Positions 8,834-18,306 of a DNA stretch of 64,000 bases are shown here, piece by piece; the first letter of the stretch is position 1, and every line of letters begins with the position of its first letter. The notes under the pieces were generated by a model. The model did not search any database and was not told the DNA's origin. It was given only the letters and a program-made list of their open reading frames with translations. Position numbers and translations under genes: made by a program. Source of the stretch: Metabacillus malikii (lineage in GTDB: Bacteria; Bacillota; Bacilli; Bacillales; Bacillaceae); the NCBI RefSeq assembly GCF_030813355.1, contig NZ_JAUSUD010000002.1, positions 186,001 through 250,000 on the forward strand, given 5' to 3'.

Positions 8834-9606
8834 ATTTAATCCCCTTTCGTTTGTGACCCTTTTTTAGTAACAGCTATTTCTTAAAGCTTGTTGTTTTTGA
8901 TTTTGTAAAGTTAGCTTAGGGCTACTTGCAATCTTTCTCCGCAATACGAAGAAAATTAGAACCAATAGGTATTTACCTTCTGGTGGTGACAAGCCCAGCA
9001 TCATGAGTGTTCATATCGGGGACACCATTAACATAGTAAAAAGCAACAAAGTTTATGAAGAAGCTTAGATGGACATAGTCGAATTGTATAATATTTTTGG
9101 GGAAAATGAAAGAACGATAAGACTCAGGTAAATGGATAGCAAATTCATTCGTTAAATCAAAAAGGGTCGCTTCTATTAGTTTAAGGTGATAAAACATCTA
9201 AATAAGCAACAGTGATGACGAAAGCAAAAAAATAAATGAAAAAATGAGTAAACGCTATGATAAATAAAACATACGAAAACCCTAAATATTATTCATACTT
9301 TTGTATTGTTTTGTAAAGGAAATGTATTATCTATGTTTAAGCATACCGAAGCCTCAATTTAATAAGAATTAGAAATATTAGAAAAAGTTCGTTAATTAAT
9401 TCTCTAAAATTAAGGATAAGACCGGATTAACACGTATGAGACGTCTTATAAACAATATAACAGTCGTTGTTAACGCTTACACTTACTAATTGGCAGAAAT
9501 GCTTACAACCTCACACTAAGACCTTGAATAATATATTGAGCATGTTACGATTAATTTGTTAATAAAAAGGGTGACCTTTTTAAAATTTGCAAATTGGAGA
9601 GATGAG
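8834..9606. other. Intergenic region before proC
   Basis: This stretch of about 770 bp holds a partial dispersed repeat at 8970-9065 and no convincing gene. A 74-codon minus-strand frame (8973-9197) has no ribosome site and its last third is repeat sequence. I looked for a T-box leader in front of the proline genes and found no specifier-type or TGGNACC motif. Confidence 0.5.
8970..9065 (+). repeat. Dispersed intergenic element, 3' fragment
   Basis: The block ending in AGTAAAAAGCAACAAAGTTTATG matches the right-hand end of the element family, where other copies read AAGCAACAATGTTTACGAAAACAG. Upstream of that only weak similarity to the core remains, so it is a degraded or truncated copy. Confidence 0.55.
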
Positions 9607-10458
9607 ATGCTACACGATAAAAAGATTGTATTTTTAGGTGCAGGCTCAATGGCAGAAGCAATGATAGCTGGAATGGTGAAATCATCTAACATTGTTCCAG
9701 AACAAATCATCGTTACTAATCGCTCAAATGAAGAACGGTTAGCTTCTCTAGAAGCCAGGTATAGAGTAAAAGGTATTAAACAAAGTCACTTAACCTTTGA
9801 TGATATAGATGTTTTTATATTAGCAATGAAACCGAAGGATGTCTCAAAGGCTTTACAAAGTTTGAAAAATCATATTCGTTCTGATCAACTCATATTATCT
9901 GTCTTAGCAGGGATAACAACAACATACCTTGAGGAAAACCTTCATAAAGACCAACAAGTAGTAAGAGTGATGCCAAATACATCAAGTATGATTGGTGAAT
10001 CTGCTACTGCAATATCCCCAGGTCTAGCAACAATCGACGAATCAATACAATTAGCAACTCAATTACTCGAATGTATCGGTATGGTATATACAATAGAGGA
10101 AAAAGAGATGGATATTTTTACTGGAATAGCAGGTAGCGGCCCGGCTTATTTTTACTATTTAATGGAGCACATGGAACAGCAAGCATTGCAAGGTGGTTTG
10201 CAAAAAGAAGTTGCAAGAAGCATTATTTCACAAACAATTTTAGGTGCGGCAAAAATGATTCAAGAGCAAGCTGATTCTCCGACTACACTAAGAGAGAAAG
10301 TGACATCCCCAAATGGTACAACTGCGGCAGGTTTGAATGCACTCGATGAAAACGGCGGTGGTATTGCCATTATGAAAGCAATCGAACATGCAGCTAAGCG
10401 ATCAGAAGAGATTAGTACACAAATTCAAGATAGTCTATTAGTAAGCTCTACAAAATAA
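9607..10458 (+). CDS. proC: Pyrroline-5-carboxylate reductase
   Basis: ProC reduces pyrroline-5-carboxylate to proline with NAD(P)H, the last step of proline synthesis. The 283-residue protein starts with a Rossmann loop (FLGAGSMAEAMIAGM) and has the conserved late motif TGIAGSGPAYFYYLMEHM near residue 170, with SPNGTTAAGLNALDENG near the C-terminus. ATG at 9607 follows TTGGAGAG; the frame runs 17 codons further upstream without a better start. With proB and proA it gives a full glutamate-to-proline operon in one cluster. Confidence 0.95.
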   Translation: MLHDKKIVFLGAGSMAEAMIAGMVKSSNIVPEQIIVTNRSNEERLASLEARYRVKGIKQSHLTFDDIDVFILAMKPKDVSKALQSLKNHIRSDQLILSVLAGITTTYLEENLHKDQQVVRVMPNTSSMIGESATAISPGLATIDESIQLATQLLECIGMVYTIEEKEMDIFTGIAGSGPAYFYYLMEHMEQQALQGGLQKEVARSIISQTILGAAKMIQEQADSPTTLREKVTSPNGTTAAGLNALDENGGGIAIMKAIEHAAKRSEEISTQIQDSLLVSSTK

Positions 10459-10519
10459 ATATAGAAACTCGTCATCTAAGCAAGCAGAATTTAGAAATTA
10501 ATTATTCAGGAGTGATACA

Positions 10520-11650
10520 ATGGCGACCCTAGAAACTGAGAAAAAACGGGTTGTAATAAAAGTAGGAAGCAGTTCCTTAACTAGTCGGCACGGAGAGATT
10601 AGTCGACGTAAATTAGAAAAATTAGCAGATGAAATCGCCTTATTAAAAGATGAAGGTCACGAAATAGTCTTTGTCTCATCAGGTGCAGTTGCAGCAGGAT
10701 ATCGGAAGCTAGGTTGTATCGACAGACCTACTTCATTACCTGAAAAGCAGGCGGCAGCATCTATTGGCCAAGGATTATTAATCGAAGCCTACTCGGAAAT
10801 TTTCTTGTCACATGGGTATGTTGCATCACAAATTTTAATAACACGTAGTGATTTCTCAGATGAGAATCGGTATAACAATGTACGAAATACATTAAATGTG
10901 TTGCTAGAGCGTGGAATCATCCCAATTGTGAATGAAAATGATACAGTAACTGTTGACAGGTTACGTTTTGGTGATAACGATACATTGTCTGCCAAAGTTG
11001 CTGGATTAATTGAAGCAGATCAATTAATTATATTATCTGATATAGAAGGTTTATATGACTCTGATCCACGTAAAAATGAGGAAGCAAAATTACTAGATAA
11101 AGTGTATGAGATAACACCGGAAATCGAAGCAGGTGCTGGTGAGTCTGGTAGTAATGTTGGTACAGGTGGAATGAAGTCAAAAATTGATGCCGTGAAGATT
11201 GCAATGGCTTCTGGAATATCAACATTCCTAGGTAAGGCAAGTATTCCGAATATTTTAGGTGATGCAGTTAAAGGTTTAGCAAAAGGAACGTATTTTGAGG
11301 CAACAAACGAAACGATTAACTTGAACCAAAAACGTCAATGGATTGCATTTCACTCCGGTCCTAAAGGTGAAATTGTAGTTCGCCAACAAGTGAGAATGTC
11401 ACTAGCAGACCATAAACATAGTATTTACACATCGGACGTGAAAGAAGTCAAAGGGAAATTTGAAAAGGGCTCAGTCATTCGGATTATCGACCATAAAGGG
11501 GAACGGATTGGCCTAGGTGTTGTCAATTACTCGAATGAAGAGTTAACAAAGCTTTGTCAACTTACTGGAGAGAACCTTAAAAAGCTAGAAGTTGTCCATT
11601 TTGATGATTTAGTTTGTGAACTTGAATTATCGTTACCTGTAGGAATCTAA
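10520..11650 (+). CDS. proB: Glutamate 5-kinase with PUA domain
   Basis: ProB phosphorylates the gamma-carboxyl of glutamate, the first and usually feedback-inhibited step to proline. The 376-residue protein has the amino-acid-kinase start VVIKVGSSSLTS, FVSSGAVAAGYRKLG, NENDTVTV and the nucleotide segment VGTGGMKSKIDAVKIA near residue 213. Residues of about 280-365 form a C-terminal PUA domain, as in the long bacterial form. ATG at 10520 follows CAGGAGTGA. It lies 61 bases after proC and 15 bases before proA. Confidence 0.96.
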   Translation: MATLETEKKRVVIKVGSSSLTSRHGEISRRKLEKLADEIALLKDEGHEIVFVSSGAVAAGYRKLGCIDRPTSLPEKQAAASIGQGLLIEAYSEIFLSHGYVASQILITRSDFSDENRYNNVRNTLNVLLERGIIPIVNENDTVTVDRLRFGDNDTLSAKVAGLIEADQLIILSDIEGLYDSDPRKNEEAKLLDKVYEITPEIEAGAGESGSNVGTGGMKSKIDAVKIAMASGISTFLGKASIPNILGDAVKGLAKGTYFEATNETINLNQKRQWIAFHSGPKGEIVVRQQVRMSLADHKHSIYTSDVKEVKGKFEKGSVIRIIDHKGERIGLGVVNYSNEELTKLCQLTGENLKKLEVVHFDDLVCELELSLPVGI

Positions 11651-11665
11651 TGAAGGAGGAGAAAC

Positions 11666-12928
11666 ATGCCAGTTACAAATGAAGAAACAAATGTAGAATT
11701 ACAAGCACTTGCAGCAAAAAAAGCATCTAGAAAACTAAGTTTACTTTCGACAGAAGATAAAAATGAAGCACTTTATATTTTAGCCAACCATTTAGAAGAA
11801 AAGGCTCAACATATATTAATTGCAAATGACCAAGATTTAAAAGCTGGTCAAGAAAAAGGTTACGACGCTGCATATATGGACCGACTAGCACTTTCAAAAG
11901 AACGTATTAGTGATTTTGCAAATGGGCTTAGACAAGTTGCCGAATTAGAAGACCCTACTGGAAAGACCTTATCGAGCTGGACTCTTGAGAATGGATTGTT
12001 AGTTGAGAAGATTACAGTTCCGCTAGGTGTTATCGGTATGATTTATGAAGCCCGCCCTAATGTAACTGTTGATGCTACAGGATTAGCACTTAAATCCGGA
12101 AATGCAATTATTTTAAAAGGTGGTTCTTCTGCATTATTTTCTAATAAAGCAATTGTTAAAATTATGAAGGAAGCTTTAAACGAAACGAAAATACCGTCTG
12201 ATGCAGTCCAATTTATTGCTAGTACAAATAGAGAAGCAACACAACAGCTATTTACGATGAAAGATCATATCGATGTACTAATACCTAGAGGTGGAGGTGC
12301 ACTAATCCAGGCAGTTGTAAACAATGCAACAGTTCCAGTTCTCGAGACAGGTGTTGGGAATTGTCATTTATATATTGATCGAGAAGCGGACGTAACAAAG
12401 GCTTTGAAGATTCTTATTAATGCGAAAACTGACCGGCCAGCAGTTTGTAATGCTCTTGAAACAGCGATTATTCACGAAGAGTGGCTTGAAAAGAATAAAG
12501 AAGCATTAAGCACAGCATGTAAAAGTAATCACATTCAACTTCATGGTGATGATGTAGCACGAACTTATTTACCTGAAGCAATCCCAGCAACAGAAAGTGA
12601 TTGGGCAAATGAGTATTTAAGTTTAGATCTTGCGATTAAAACCGTAAAATCTGTTGAAGAAGCGATTGATCATATTGATAAATATGGCACAAAACATTCA
12701 GAAGCAATCATAACAGAAAATAAACAAACCGCACGAACATTCTTAAATGAAGTTGATGCATCAGCAATTTATCACAATGCATCAACACGATTTACGGATG
12801 GTGGAGCATTAGGCTTTGGAGCAGAAATCGGGATTTCTACTCAAAAACTTCATGCTCGCGGTCCAATGGGGCTCCCGGCACTAACTACTGTCAAATTTAT
12901 CATGTCAGGGAATGGGCAAATCCGCTAA
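11666..12928 (+). CDS. proA: Gamma-glutamyl phosphate reductase
   Basis: ProA reduces gamma-glutamyl phosphate to glutamate semialdehyde with NADPH. The 420-residue protein is full length for the family. It shows the aldehyde-dehydrogenase-type segments GVIGMIYEARPNVTVDATGLALKSGNAIILKGG (listed here by position, about residues 113-145) and the catalytic-cysteine region TDRPAVCNALET near residue 255. ATG at 11666 follows AAGGAGGAG. It is the last gene of proC-proB-proA and is followed by a strong terminator. Confidence 0.96.
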   Translation: MPVTNEETNVELQALAAKKASRKLSLLSTEDKNEALYILANHLEEKAQHILIANDQDLKAGQEKGYDAAYMDRLALSKERISDFANGLRQVAELEDPTGKTLSSWTLENGLLVEKITVPLGVIGMIYEARPNVTVDATGLALKSGNAIILKGGSSALFSNKAIVKIMKEALNETKIPSDAVQFIASTNREATQQLFTMKDHIDVLIPRGGGALIQAVVNNATVPVLETGVGNCHLYIDREADVTKALKILINAKTDRPAVCNALETAIIHEEWLEKNKEALSTACKSNHIQLHGDDVARTYLPEAIPATESDWANEYLSLDLAIKTVKSVEEAIDHIDKYGTKHSEAIITENKQTARTFLNEVDASAIYHNASTRFTDGGALGFGAEIGISTQKLHARGPMGLPALTTVKFIMSGNGQIR

Positions 12929-12990
12929 TACCCATATACTATTCAAAGATTTATAGTTTGTGCAACTTTCGTTGTCATTCTATTATTATG

Positions 12991-13028
12991 TACAGTGAGG
13001 TATAGCTTCGTACCTCACTGTTTTTTTT
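12991..13028 (+). terminator. Terminator of the proline operon
   Basis: ACAGTGAGGTA and TACCTCACTGT form a perfect 11-bp stem with an eight-base loop, followed by eight T. Orientation fits the plus strand; the converging permease gene does not have a T-run on its side. Confidence 0.95.
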
Positions 13029-13037
13029 AGTATTAAC

Positions 13038-14423
13038 CTATTTATTTAAATGACTATGTTTTCTTGAATAAGTAAAGTAAATGATGATTCCTATACCTAT
13101 CCATATAGAAAATGCCTTCCATGTAACGGCTGGTAAACTTGTCATCAAATAAAGACATAACGCTGCACTTATTGCAGGTAACAATGGTACGAATGGTACT
13201 TTAAATGCTCGCTTTAATGATGGGTGTGTATGTCTTAATACAATGACTGCGATCGATACTAACATAAAAGCAGCTAACGTTCCGATATTAACTAAATGTG
13301 CTAGTGTTGTAAGATCAATAAAGCCAGCAATAATAGCTGCAATAACTCCGGTTAGCCATGTATTAGCAAAGGGTGTTTTAAGTCGAGGATGGACACTTGA
13401 GAGTTTTTTCGGTAATAATCCATCACGGCTCATTGCAAATGAGACACGGACCTGAGCATACATCATTACGAGGAGGACCGTTGTTATCCCGGTTATCGCT
13501 CCGACTGAAATGATTCCTGCGAGCGAACTTTGTCCAACAAATTGGAGCGCAAATGTAACAGGATCTGCGACATTTAACTGTGAGTAAGGGACCATACCAG
13601 TTAAAATCAGTGATACAGCAATATATAACAGTGTACAAATCGCAAGTGAAGAAATAATGCCAATCGGCAAATCTCGCTGAGGTCGCTTTACTTCTTCTGA
13701 GGCTGTTGCGACAGCGTCAAATCCGATATATGCGAAGAAAACTGTTGCCGCTCCGGTAATAATCCCTTCAAAACCAAAGGGTGCAAAAGGTGTCCAGTTA
13801 TCAGGCTTTACATAAAATACTCCTGTTACGATAAATAGTATTATGATTGCAAGCTTTATAACAACCATAATATTATTAACTTGCTTGCTTTCCTTCATTC
13901 CCTTTGATAAAAGGGCAGTAATAATAAGAATGATAATCATGGCAGGAAGGTTCACGAGTCCACCCTCACCTGAGCCTGGAGCAGACGCAAGTATTGTTGG
14001 TAAATGTATACCAAATCCTTCGAGCAAAGTTTGGAAATAGCCTGACCATCCTGTAGATACGGCTGCAATAGCTATGATGTATTCAAGCATTAAATCCCAA
14101 CCTATTAAGAACGCAAAGAATTCTCCTAAAGTTGCATATGTGTATGTGTAGACACTTCCGGAAATTGGTACTGTCGAAGCAAATTCAGCATAGCAAAGAG
14201 CTGATAATGCACAAGCAATCCCCGAAAGGATAAAGGAAATGATAAGTGCTGGACCTGCAGATTCAGCAGCAACAACTCCTGTTAACACAAAAATACCTGT
14301 ACCAATTACTGCACCGATGCCTAACAATGTTAAATCAAATGCACTAAGTGTGCGCTCTAACGTTTGTTGACGGCTCTGTTGTAGTAATTGTGAAATTGAT
14401 TTTTTTCTAAATAATGAACGCAT
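13038..14423 (-). CDS. APC-superfamily amino acid permease (YfnA/CAT-like)
   Basis: This 461-residue protein has about 12 membrane segments and the cationic-amino-acid-transporter hallmarks. They are a short N-terminal tail ending LERTLSAFDLTLLGIGAVIGTGIFV, the unwound first-helix GIGAVIGTG motif, PISGSVYTYTYATLGE and FFAYIGFDAVATASEEVKRPQRDLPIGI. It resembles B. subtilis YfnA and YhdG. The transported amino acid cannot be fixed from sequence. It converges on the proline operon, and I see no regulatory element upstream. Confidence 0.88.
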   Translation of the reverse strand: MRSLFRKKSISQLLQQSRQQTLERTLSAFDLTLLGIGAVIGTGIFVLTGVVAAESAGPALIISFILSGIACALSALCYAEFASTVPISGSVYTYTYATLGEFFAFLIGWDLMLEYIIAIAAVSTGWSGYFQTLLEGFGIHLPTILASAPGSGEGGLVNLPAMIIILIITALLSKGMKESKQVNNIMVVIKLAIIILFIVTGVFYVKPDNWTPFAPFGFEGIITGAATVFFAYIGFDAVATASEEVKRPQRDLPIGIISSLAICTLLYIAVSLILTGMVPYSQLNVADPVTFALQFVGQSSLAGIISVGAITGITTVLLVMMYAQVRVSFAMSRDGLLPKKLSSVHPRLKTPFANTWLTGVIAAIIAGFIDLTTLAHLVNIGTLAAFMLVSIAVIVLRHTHPSLKRAFKVPFVPLLPAISAALCLYLMTSLPAVTWKAFSIWIGIGIIIYFTYSRKHSHLNK

Positions 14424-14742
14424 AATTCCTCCAAAAGTTTTATTACTTAAGTGATAAAAGCGACGTTGGCTTTTTGCATTAAACTTGTATTAGTCTTAGT
14501 TTATTTCTGATTATTACTACCTATGTAATGCCCGAAACAGCAACAAGTAATTTAAAAAAATAAATAATTAAAATAGCATACTAAATATTTATTCGAAAAT
14601 AGGAAAGAAACAAGATTTTTTGATGGTGAATCCATGTATAATTCGACTAAAGTCTACAAATAACGCAAATTTTAGTATATTTATATAATTTATAAAAGTC
14701 AATAATACATCAGCATTTGGTCATTTAGTTTTGAAGAACCAG

Positions 14743-14819
14743 GAGGCGGGACATAACAAATAATGTTAAACACGAACAAGGCTGGGACATAACAAAAAAT
14801 CCATAGTTAAATACGAACA
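14743..14819. repeat. Two tandem copies of a GGGACATAAC-containing unit
   Basis: Two adjacent units of about 36-41 bp share G-G-C-[GT]-GGGACATAACAAA and end in a similar AAACACGAACA / AAATACGAACA stretch. They sit immediately upstream of dispersed element copy B. No ORF or promoter is evident. Confidence 0.6.
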
Positions 14820-14847
14820 TTGTTTTTAGGGGTTCAATGTTCAAATT

Positions 14848-15010
14848 CTGTAAAGGTTGATTGGAGCGGAAGTGCGAGACTCCTGCGGGATGCGTGGGAG
14901 AGGTGAGACCCCACAGGAGTTTACTCCGAGGAGGCTCACCACCCACCCCGCGGAAAGCGAGTACTGTAGCGGAAATCAACCAGAACGTCAACCCTGTAAA
15001 AACAACACGA
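14848..15010 (+). repeat. Dispersed intergenic element, short form (copy B)
   Basis: The closing arms are GGTTGATT (14855-14862) and AATCAACC (14974-14981), complementary to each other but different from the arms of copy A. The inner hairpin CTCCTG / CAGGAG lies at about 14880-14919. The CCGCGGAAAGCGAGTACTG block is shared with copy A, while the middle module of the long form is absent. Reading frames in both directions here are spurious. Confidence 0.85.
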
Positions 15011-15094
15011 AGGTTGTATTGAAATCTCATCTAATAGTTCGTATTTTTCTTGTCTTTAAAACCTTTTGTCTCAGTCTCATGTTGCTAATTTTAT

Positions 15095-15172
15095 ATAGGT
15101 TGATTGGAGCTAGTACTGTAGACCAACCATAACGTCAACTAAGTAAAAAGCAACAATGTTTACGAAAACAGC
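15095..15172 (+). repeat. Minimal copy of the dispersed element
   Basis: GGTTGATTGGAGC is joined almost directly to AGTACTGTAGACCAACC, followed by the usual right end AAGCAACAATGTTTACGAAAACAGCC. It looks like copy B with its core deleted, lying in the same orientation about 90 bp further on. Confidence 0.75.
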
Positions 15173-15365
15173 CCTTGGTAAAAAGCTTATTGGCAAATCT
15201 CATTAATGTTTATATTGTTTATATAGAGAATAGACGAGACCTACAGAGATGTAATAAACTATAATTAATCGTTTACTTTTAAATGCTTATTTCTAGAGGA
15301 TATGCTTCTACAGAATTTAAAAAAGAAAAAGTCTTTTATTATCATTTGATAGGTGGGAGAATTTT

Positions 15366-16019
15366 ATGGAATTGAAAAAGAATCAAAAATTGTTATTTAT
15401 AGGAGATTCAATTACTGATTGTGATCGCGCTAAGCCAGAAGGAGAAGGCTTATTTGGTGCATTAGGAAAGGGCTATGTTTCTTATGTAAACGCATTCCTT
15501 ACAGCAACTTATCCTGAACTAGGCATACGTGTCGTTAATAAAGGGGTATCGGGAAATACAGTTCGTGATTTAAAGGATAGATGGAAAGAGGATGTACACA
15601 ATCAGAATCCAGATTGGTTATCAATAATGATAGGGATTAATGATGTATGGAGACAGTATGATTTACCTTTTATGAAGGAAACACATGTATACATTGATGA
15701 ATATGAAGAAACTTTACGAAGCCTCGTTGTAAACACGAAAGAAACCGTCGAGCAAATTGTTTTAATGACACCGTATTATATAGAGGGCAATGCAGAAGAC
15801 AGTATGCGAAAAATGATGGACGAATATGGAAAAGTCGTTCAGAATATTGCCAAAGAATATAATTGTTATTTTATAGATACACAAGCAGAATTTAATAAAT
15901 TGCTAGATAAAATGTATCCAGCCACATTAGCGTGGGACAGAGTACATCCTAATGAAACAGGACATATTTTATTAGCACGGGCTTTTCTTAATAAAGTAGG
16001 CTTTGATTGGTCGAAGTAA
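15366..16019 (+). CDS. SGNH acetylxylan esterase, Axe2-like
   Basis: The 217-residue cytoplasmic protein is close in length and motif order to Geobacillus Axe2, an acetylxylan esterase. Block I is FIGDSITDC with catalytic Ser15. NKGVSGNTVRDL holds the oxyanion Gly, IGINDVWRQYD the block-III Asn, and WDRVHPN holds Asp191 and His194, at the same numbers as in Axe2. It should remove acetyl groups from xylo-oligosaccharides or related sugars. No signal peptide is seen, so it would act on imported oligomers. ATG follows GGTGGGAG. No xylan genes flank it, so its natural substrate is inferred from family only. Confidence 0.88.
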   Translation: MELKKNQKLLFIGDSITDCDRAKPEGEGLFGALGKGYVSYVNAFLTATYPELGIRVVNKGVSGNTVRDLKDRWKEDVHNQNPDWLSIMIGINDVWRQYDLPFMKETHVYIDEYEETLRSLVVNTKETVEQIVLMTPYYIEGNAEDSMRKMMDEYGKVVQNIAKEYNCYFIDTQAEFNKLLDKMYPATLAWDRVHPNETGHILLARAFLNKVGFDWSK

Positions 16020-16178
16020 TGCAATATACATACACTAGTTAGATTGAAGTGTAATCTTAAAACATCAGAATCCGTTTCAAAAGAAACGACATGGTCGTGC
16101 TAGCGGTTATAGATAAGCGTATATTCATGCAGAATTTATTTAAATGCCTACAGCAAAAACAATACAAGTATTTAAAAA

Positions 16179-16232
16179 GAAAGGTGAAACCTAGAGTTTG
16201 CTAATAGACTCTAAAGCTCACCTTCTTTTTTT
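16179..16232. terminator. Bidirectional terminator between the esterase and copD genes
   Basis: GAAAGGTGA and TCACCTTC pair, with an inner AGAGT / ACTCT stem, and T-rich tracts lie on both sides. It sits between two converging genes. Confidence 0.85.
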
Positions 16233-16236
16233 ACAA

Positions 16237-17319
16237 TTAATTAATTTGAATCGACAACATTAAACCTAAGTAAACAGCAACAATGAATAATAATCCAAAA
16301 CATAGCGCCAACCATGGTGTTAATCTTTTATAGAAGCTTACGATAATTAATGCTAAAAAGATAACCCCAATGATTAGTAAAAGACTACCTTGAAAGACCG
16401 GAGTTAACGTAAATGTAAATGGTGCTGTAAGTTGTTGGCCTAGCAATACATGTATCCAAGCAGCAGGCCCCTCCTGAAGTACGGTTGCATTTACTTGATG
16501 TGGAGGCGGTAAAGTACCGAGCACTCCTGTTACAAAGAAAATGACCATTAAGATAATTGTTTCAGCTTGAATCCACTTTTTTGGGTCATAATCCTTATCA
16601 ATTTTTACTTTCCTCGATAGAAAGCCATTAATAAATGCGAAAGCAAACACAGGAATAATACTTATATGTTTTAATAACAGCATTTGTCCATATGGTAATG
16701 CCCATGAATTCATATAATCACGAGGTGTCATCACAAACAGCATGAGGTAAATCCCGCTCGCTATTGTAATCATTACGAAAATAATTGAGAGTGGTGTAAA
16801 CCATCTTAAAAAAGAATGCCAATGAGCCGATGACTGTGAAAGCCAACCCACATGCAGTAGAATCCCTACCCATAACGTAATCACTAAAAAATGTGTCGAA
16901 TGGGAGAGTAATCCAGGCCAAAAGCTAAGTGCAGATGAATGACTAGCATATCCTATTGAAATAATCATGATGAATAATAGGACAGCCTGAATATATTTAG
17001 AACCTTCTACATATAAGACCATCCATAAAAAAACTGCAAAAAAGCTACCATATAACCAGGCGATACCAATCTGGAACTCTGTCAATATAGAGTAGGATGT
17101 TAAGGTAAAAAGGCCTTCAGGTGAGAAAAACGTAATTACCTGTAAGGTTGGAAAAAAGGAAAACACGATAATACCTAAAACAGCCAATAGTAGACTTTGT
17201 TTAGAAACCTTAAGTTGAGGTTTCTTCGTTTCAGGTACAAATTGGAGCGCAACATGCCCGACTAAATAAGCAAATAACATGTATGTAATATATTCTGTCA
17301 GTGGAATAATTTGGTCCAT
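16237..17319 (-). CDS. CopD-domain copper transport membrane protein
   Basis: This 360-residue protein has about nine membrane segments. The CopD region includes HSTHFLVITLWVGILLHVGW near residues 138-157 and later PYGQMLLLKH and GTLPPPHQVN; histidines within membrane segments fit metal handling. It starts three bases after the CopC-like gene, so the two are co-transcribed and probably act together. In B. subtilis the two functions are fused in YcnJ; here they are separate. The direction of transport, thought to be copper uptake, is family knowledge. No metalloregulator lies beside it. Confidence 0.85.
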   Translation of the reverse strand: MDQIIPLTEYITYMLFAYLVGHVALQFVPETKKPQLKVSKQSLLLAVLGIIVFSFFPTLQVITFFSPEGLFTLTSYSILTEFQIGIAWLYGSFFAVFLWMVLYVEGSKYIQAVLLFIMIISIGYASHSSALSFWPGLLSHSTHFLVITLWVGILLHVGWLSQSSAHWHSFLRWFTPLSIIFVMITIASGIYLMLFVMTPRDYMNSWALPYGQMLLLKHISIIPVFAFAFINGFLSRKVKIDKDYDPKKWIQAETIILMVIFFVTGVLGTLPPPHQVNATVLQEGPAAWIHVLLGQQLTAPFTFTLTPVFQGSLLLIIGVIFLALIIVSFYKRLTPWLALCFGLLFIVAVYLGLMLSIQIN

Positions 17320-17322
17320 AGA

Positions 17323-17913
17323 TTACCTCTTCTTGCGGAACAGAATACCGATACCAATGGCTAACAATATAACTAATACGATAATTGAAATTGTAGATAT
17401 AAGTGAACGATTATTATTTGTTGTTTCCTCTTTTTGTTCAGTCTCTTCCTTAGAATTGGTTAATTCATCTTCAGCTACCTGCTCCTGTTCAGAATTAGTA
17501 TTTGCTTGATTTTGTTCCTGTTCTTCATTTTCAGTCACATCTTCTACTACTTTAGCTTCTTCCTTTTCAATGTTCACTGTAAAAGGAATATCACCTGATA
17601 ATAAGTGGCCGTCTTTTGCGACAATATTCCATGTTAGTGTATAGTCACCATTTTCTAATGGTTCCGCAATATGGCCTGTTAAGGTTGTGCCTTCAACGCT
17701 AATTGATTCAACAGTTATTTTTTTCTCACCGGTTGTCAACGTTAAAGTACTTTGTTTTTCAATTTCTCCACCAAATTCTAACGTCACCTCATGTAATTCA
17801 CTCGTAATCACTTCACCTTGACTTGGAGTTGACGAGGACAATGTTGTATGTGCAGATGTCACAGTTGGGATTATTAGCAAGCAACTTATGAATAGTATAA
17901 TTAATTTTTTCAT
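17323..17913 (-). CDS. CopC-domain copper-binding surface protein
   Basis: The 196-residue protein has a signal peptide cleaved before AHTTLSSSTPSQGE, giving the N-terminal histidine expected of a CopC copper site. WNIVAKDGHLLSGDIPF, near residues 95-111, supplies the second Asp/His ligands. A long Glu/Gln/Asn-rich linker (about residues 120-165) leads to one C-terminal transmembrane segment and an RKKR tail, so the domain is tethered outside the cell. It is the first gene of a two-gene operon with copD and should deliver copper to it. Confidence 0.88.
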   Translation of the reverse strand: MKKLIILFISCLLIIPTVTSAHTTLSSSTPSQGEVITSELHEVTLEFGGEIEKQSTLTLTTGEKKITVESISVEGTTLTGHIAEPLENGDYTLTWNIVAKDGHLLSGDIPFTVNIEKEEAKVVEDVTENEEQEQNQANTNSEQEQVAEDELTNSKEETEQKEETTNNNRSLISTISIIVLVILLAIGIGILFRKKR

Positions 17914-18076
17914 TTTCTCACCCTTAATTCTTAGTTTTTATATCAAATTCCATTTTAACATGTCGGCTTTATCATTTTACTTTTATTTATAACAATTTAG
18001 CAAACTCGATATAACGATTAGAAACAAATGAGGATAAGTGTCTGAAAAAAAATTCTAGAAACTGTGCGAATGCCCT

Positions 18077-18105
18077 TACGTACAAGTGCCTTATCACATA
18101 ATGTA
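18077..18105 (+). promoter_or_regulatory. Candidate SigK/SigE-type promoter of the first yjcZ-like gene
   Basis: CATAATGTA at 18097-18105 matches the mother-cell -10 pattern CATANNNTA, and TAC lies 17 bases upstream as a possible SigK -35. It is 30 bases before the ribosome site of a sporulation-type peptide. Short motifs like this occur by chance, so this is tentative. Confidence 0.4.
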
Positions 18106-18134
18106 TTAGTACAACGAAAGGGAGGTGTTGTTTT

Positions 18135-18233
18135 ATGGGTAATGCAACTCCAGGTTATGGCGCAGGCTTCGCGTTAATTGTCGTATTGTTTATATTATTA
18201 ATTATTGTCGGTTCAGCTTTCGTTGGATACTAA
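18135..18233 (+). CDS. YjcZ-family sporulation peptide
   Basis: This 32-residue ORF ([19 protein letters not shown] and following) has a Gly/Tyr-rich N-terminus and one hydrophobic segment, ending VGSAFVGY. Such YjcZ peptides are widespread in Bacillus spores and membranes but have no known biochemical role. GGGAGGTG lies nine bases before the ATG. A second, longer family member follows 70 bases later. Confidence 0.88.
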   Translation: MGNATPGYGAGFALIVVLFILLIIVGSAFVGY

Positions 18234-18306
18234 ATATAGTGGCAAACTATTAGATTGATTTAAATGGTTTCGTCTCTACAAATAAAATTTTTAAGGAGGA
18301 ATTATG

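Noticed and set aside
8973-9197. 74-codon minus-strand ORF
   Set aside because: No ribosome site, and its 3' third is the end of a dispersed repeat.
9420-9606. T-box leader in front of the proline operon
   Set aside because: No specifier loop or conserved TGGNACC-type T-box motif could be found.
14725-15132. ORFs on both strands (about 91-101 codons)
   Set aside because: They are translations of dispersed element copy B; the VLAFRGVG peptide is the same artefact as near 0.8 kb.
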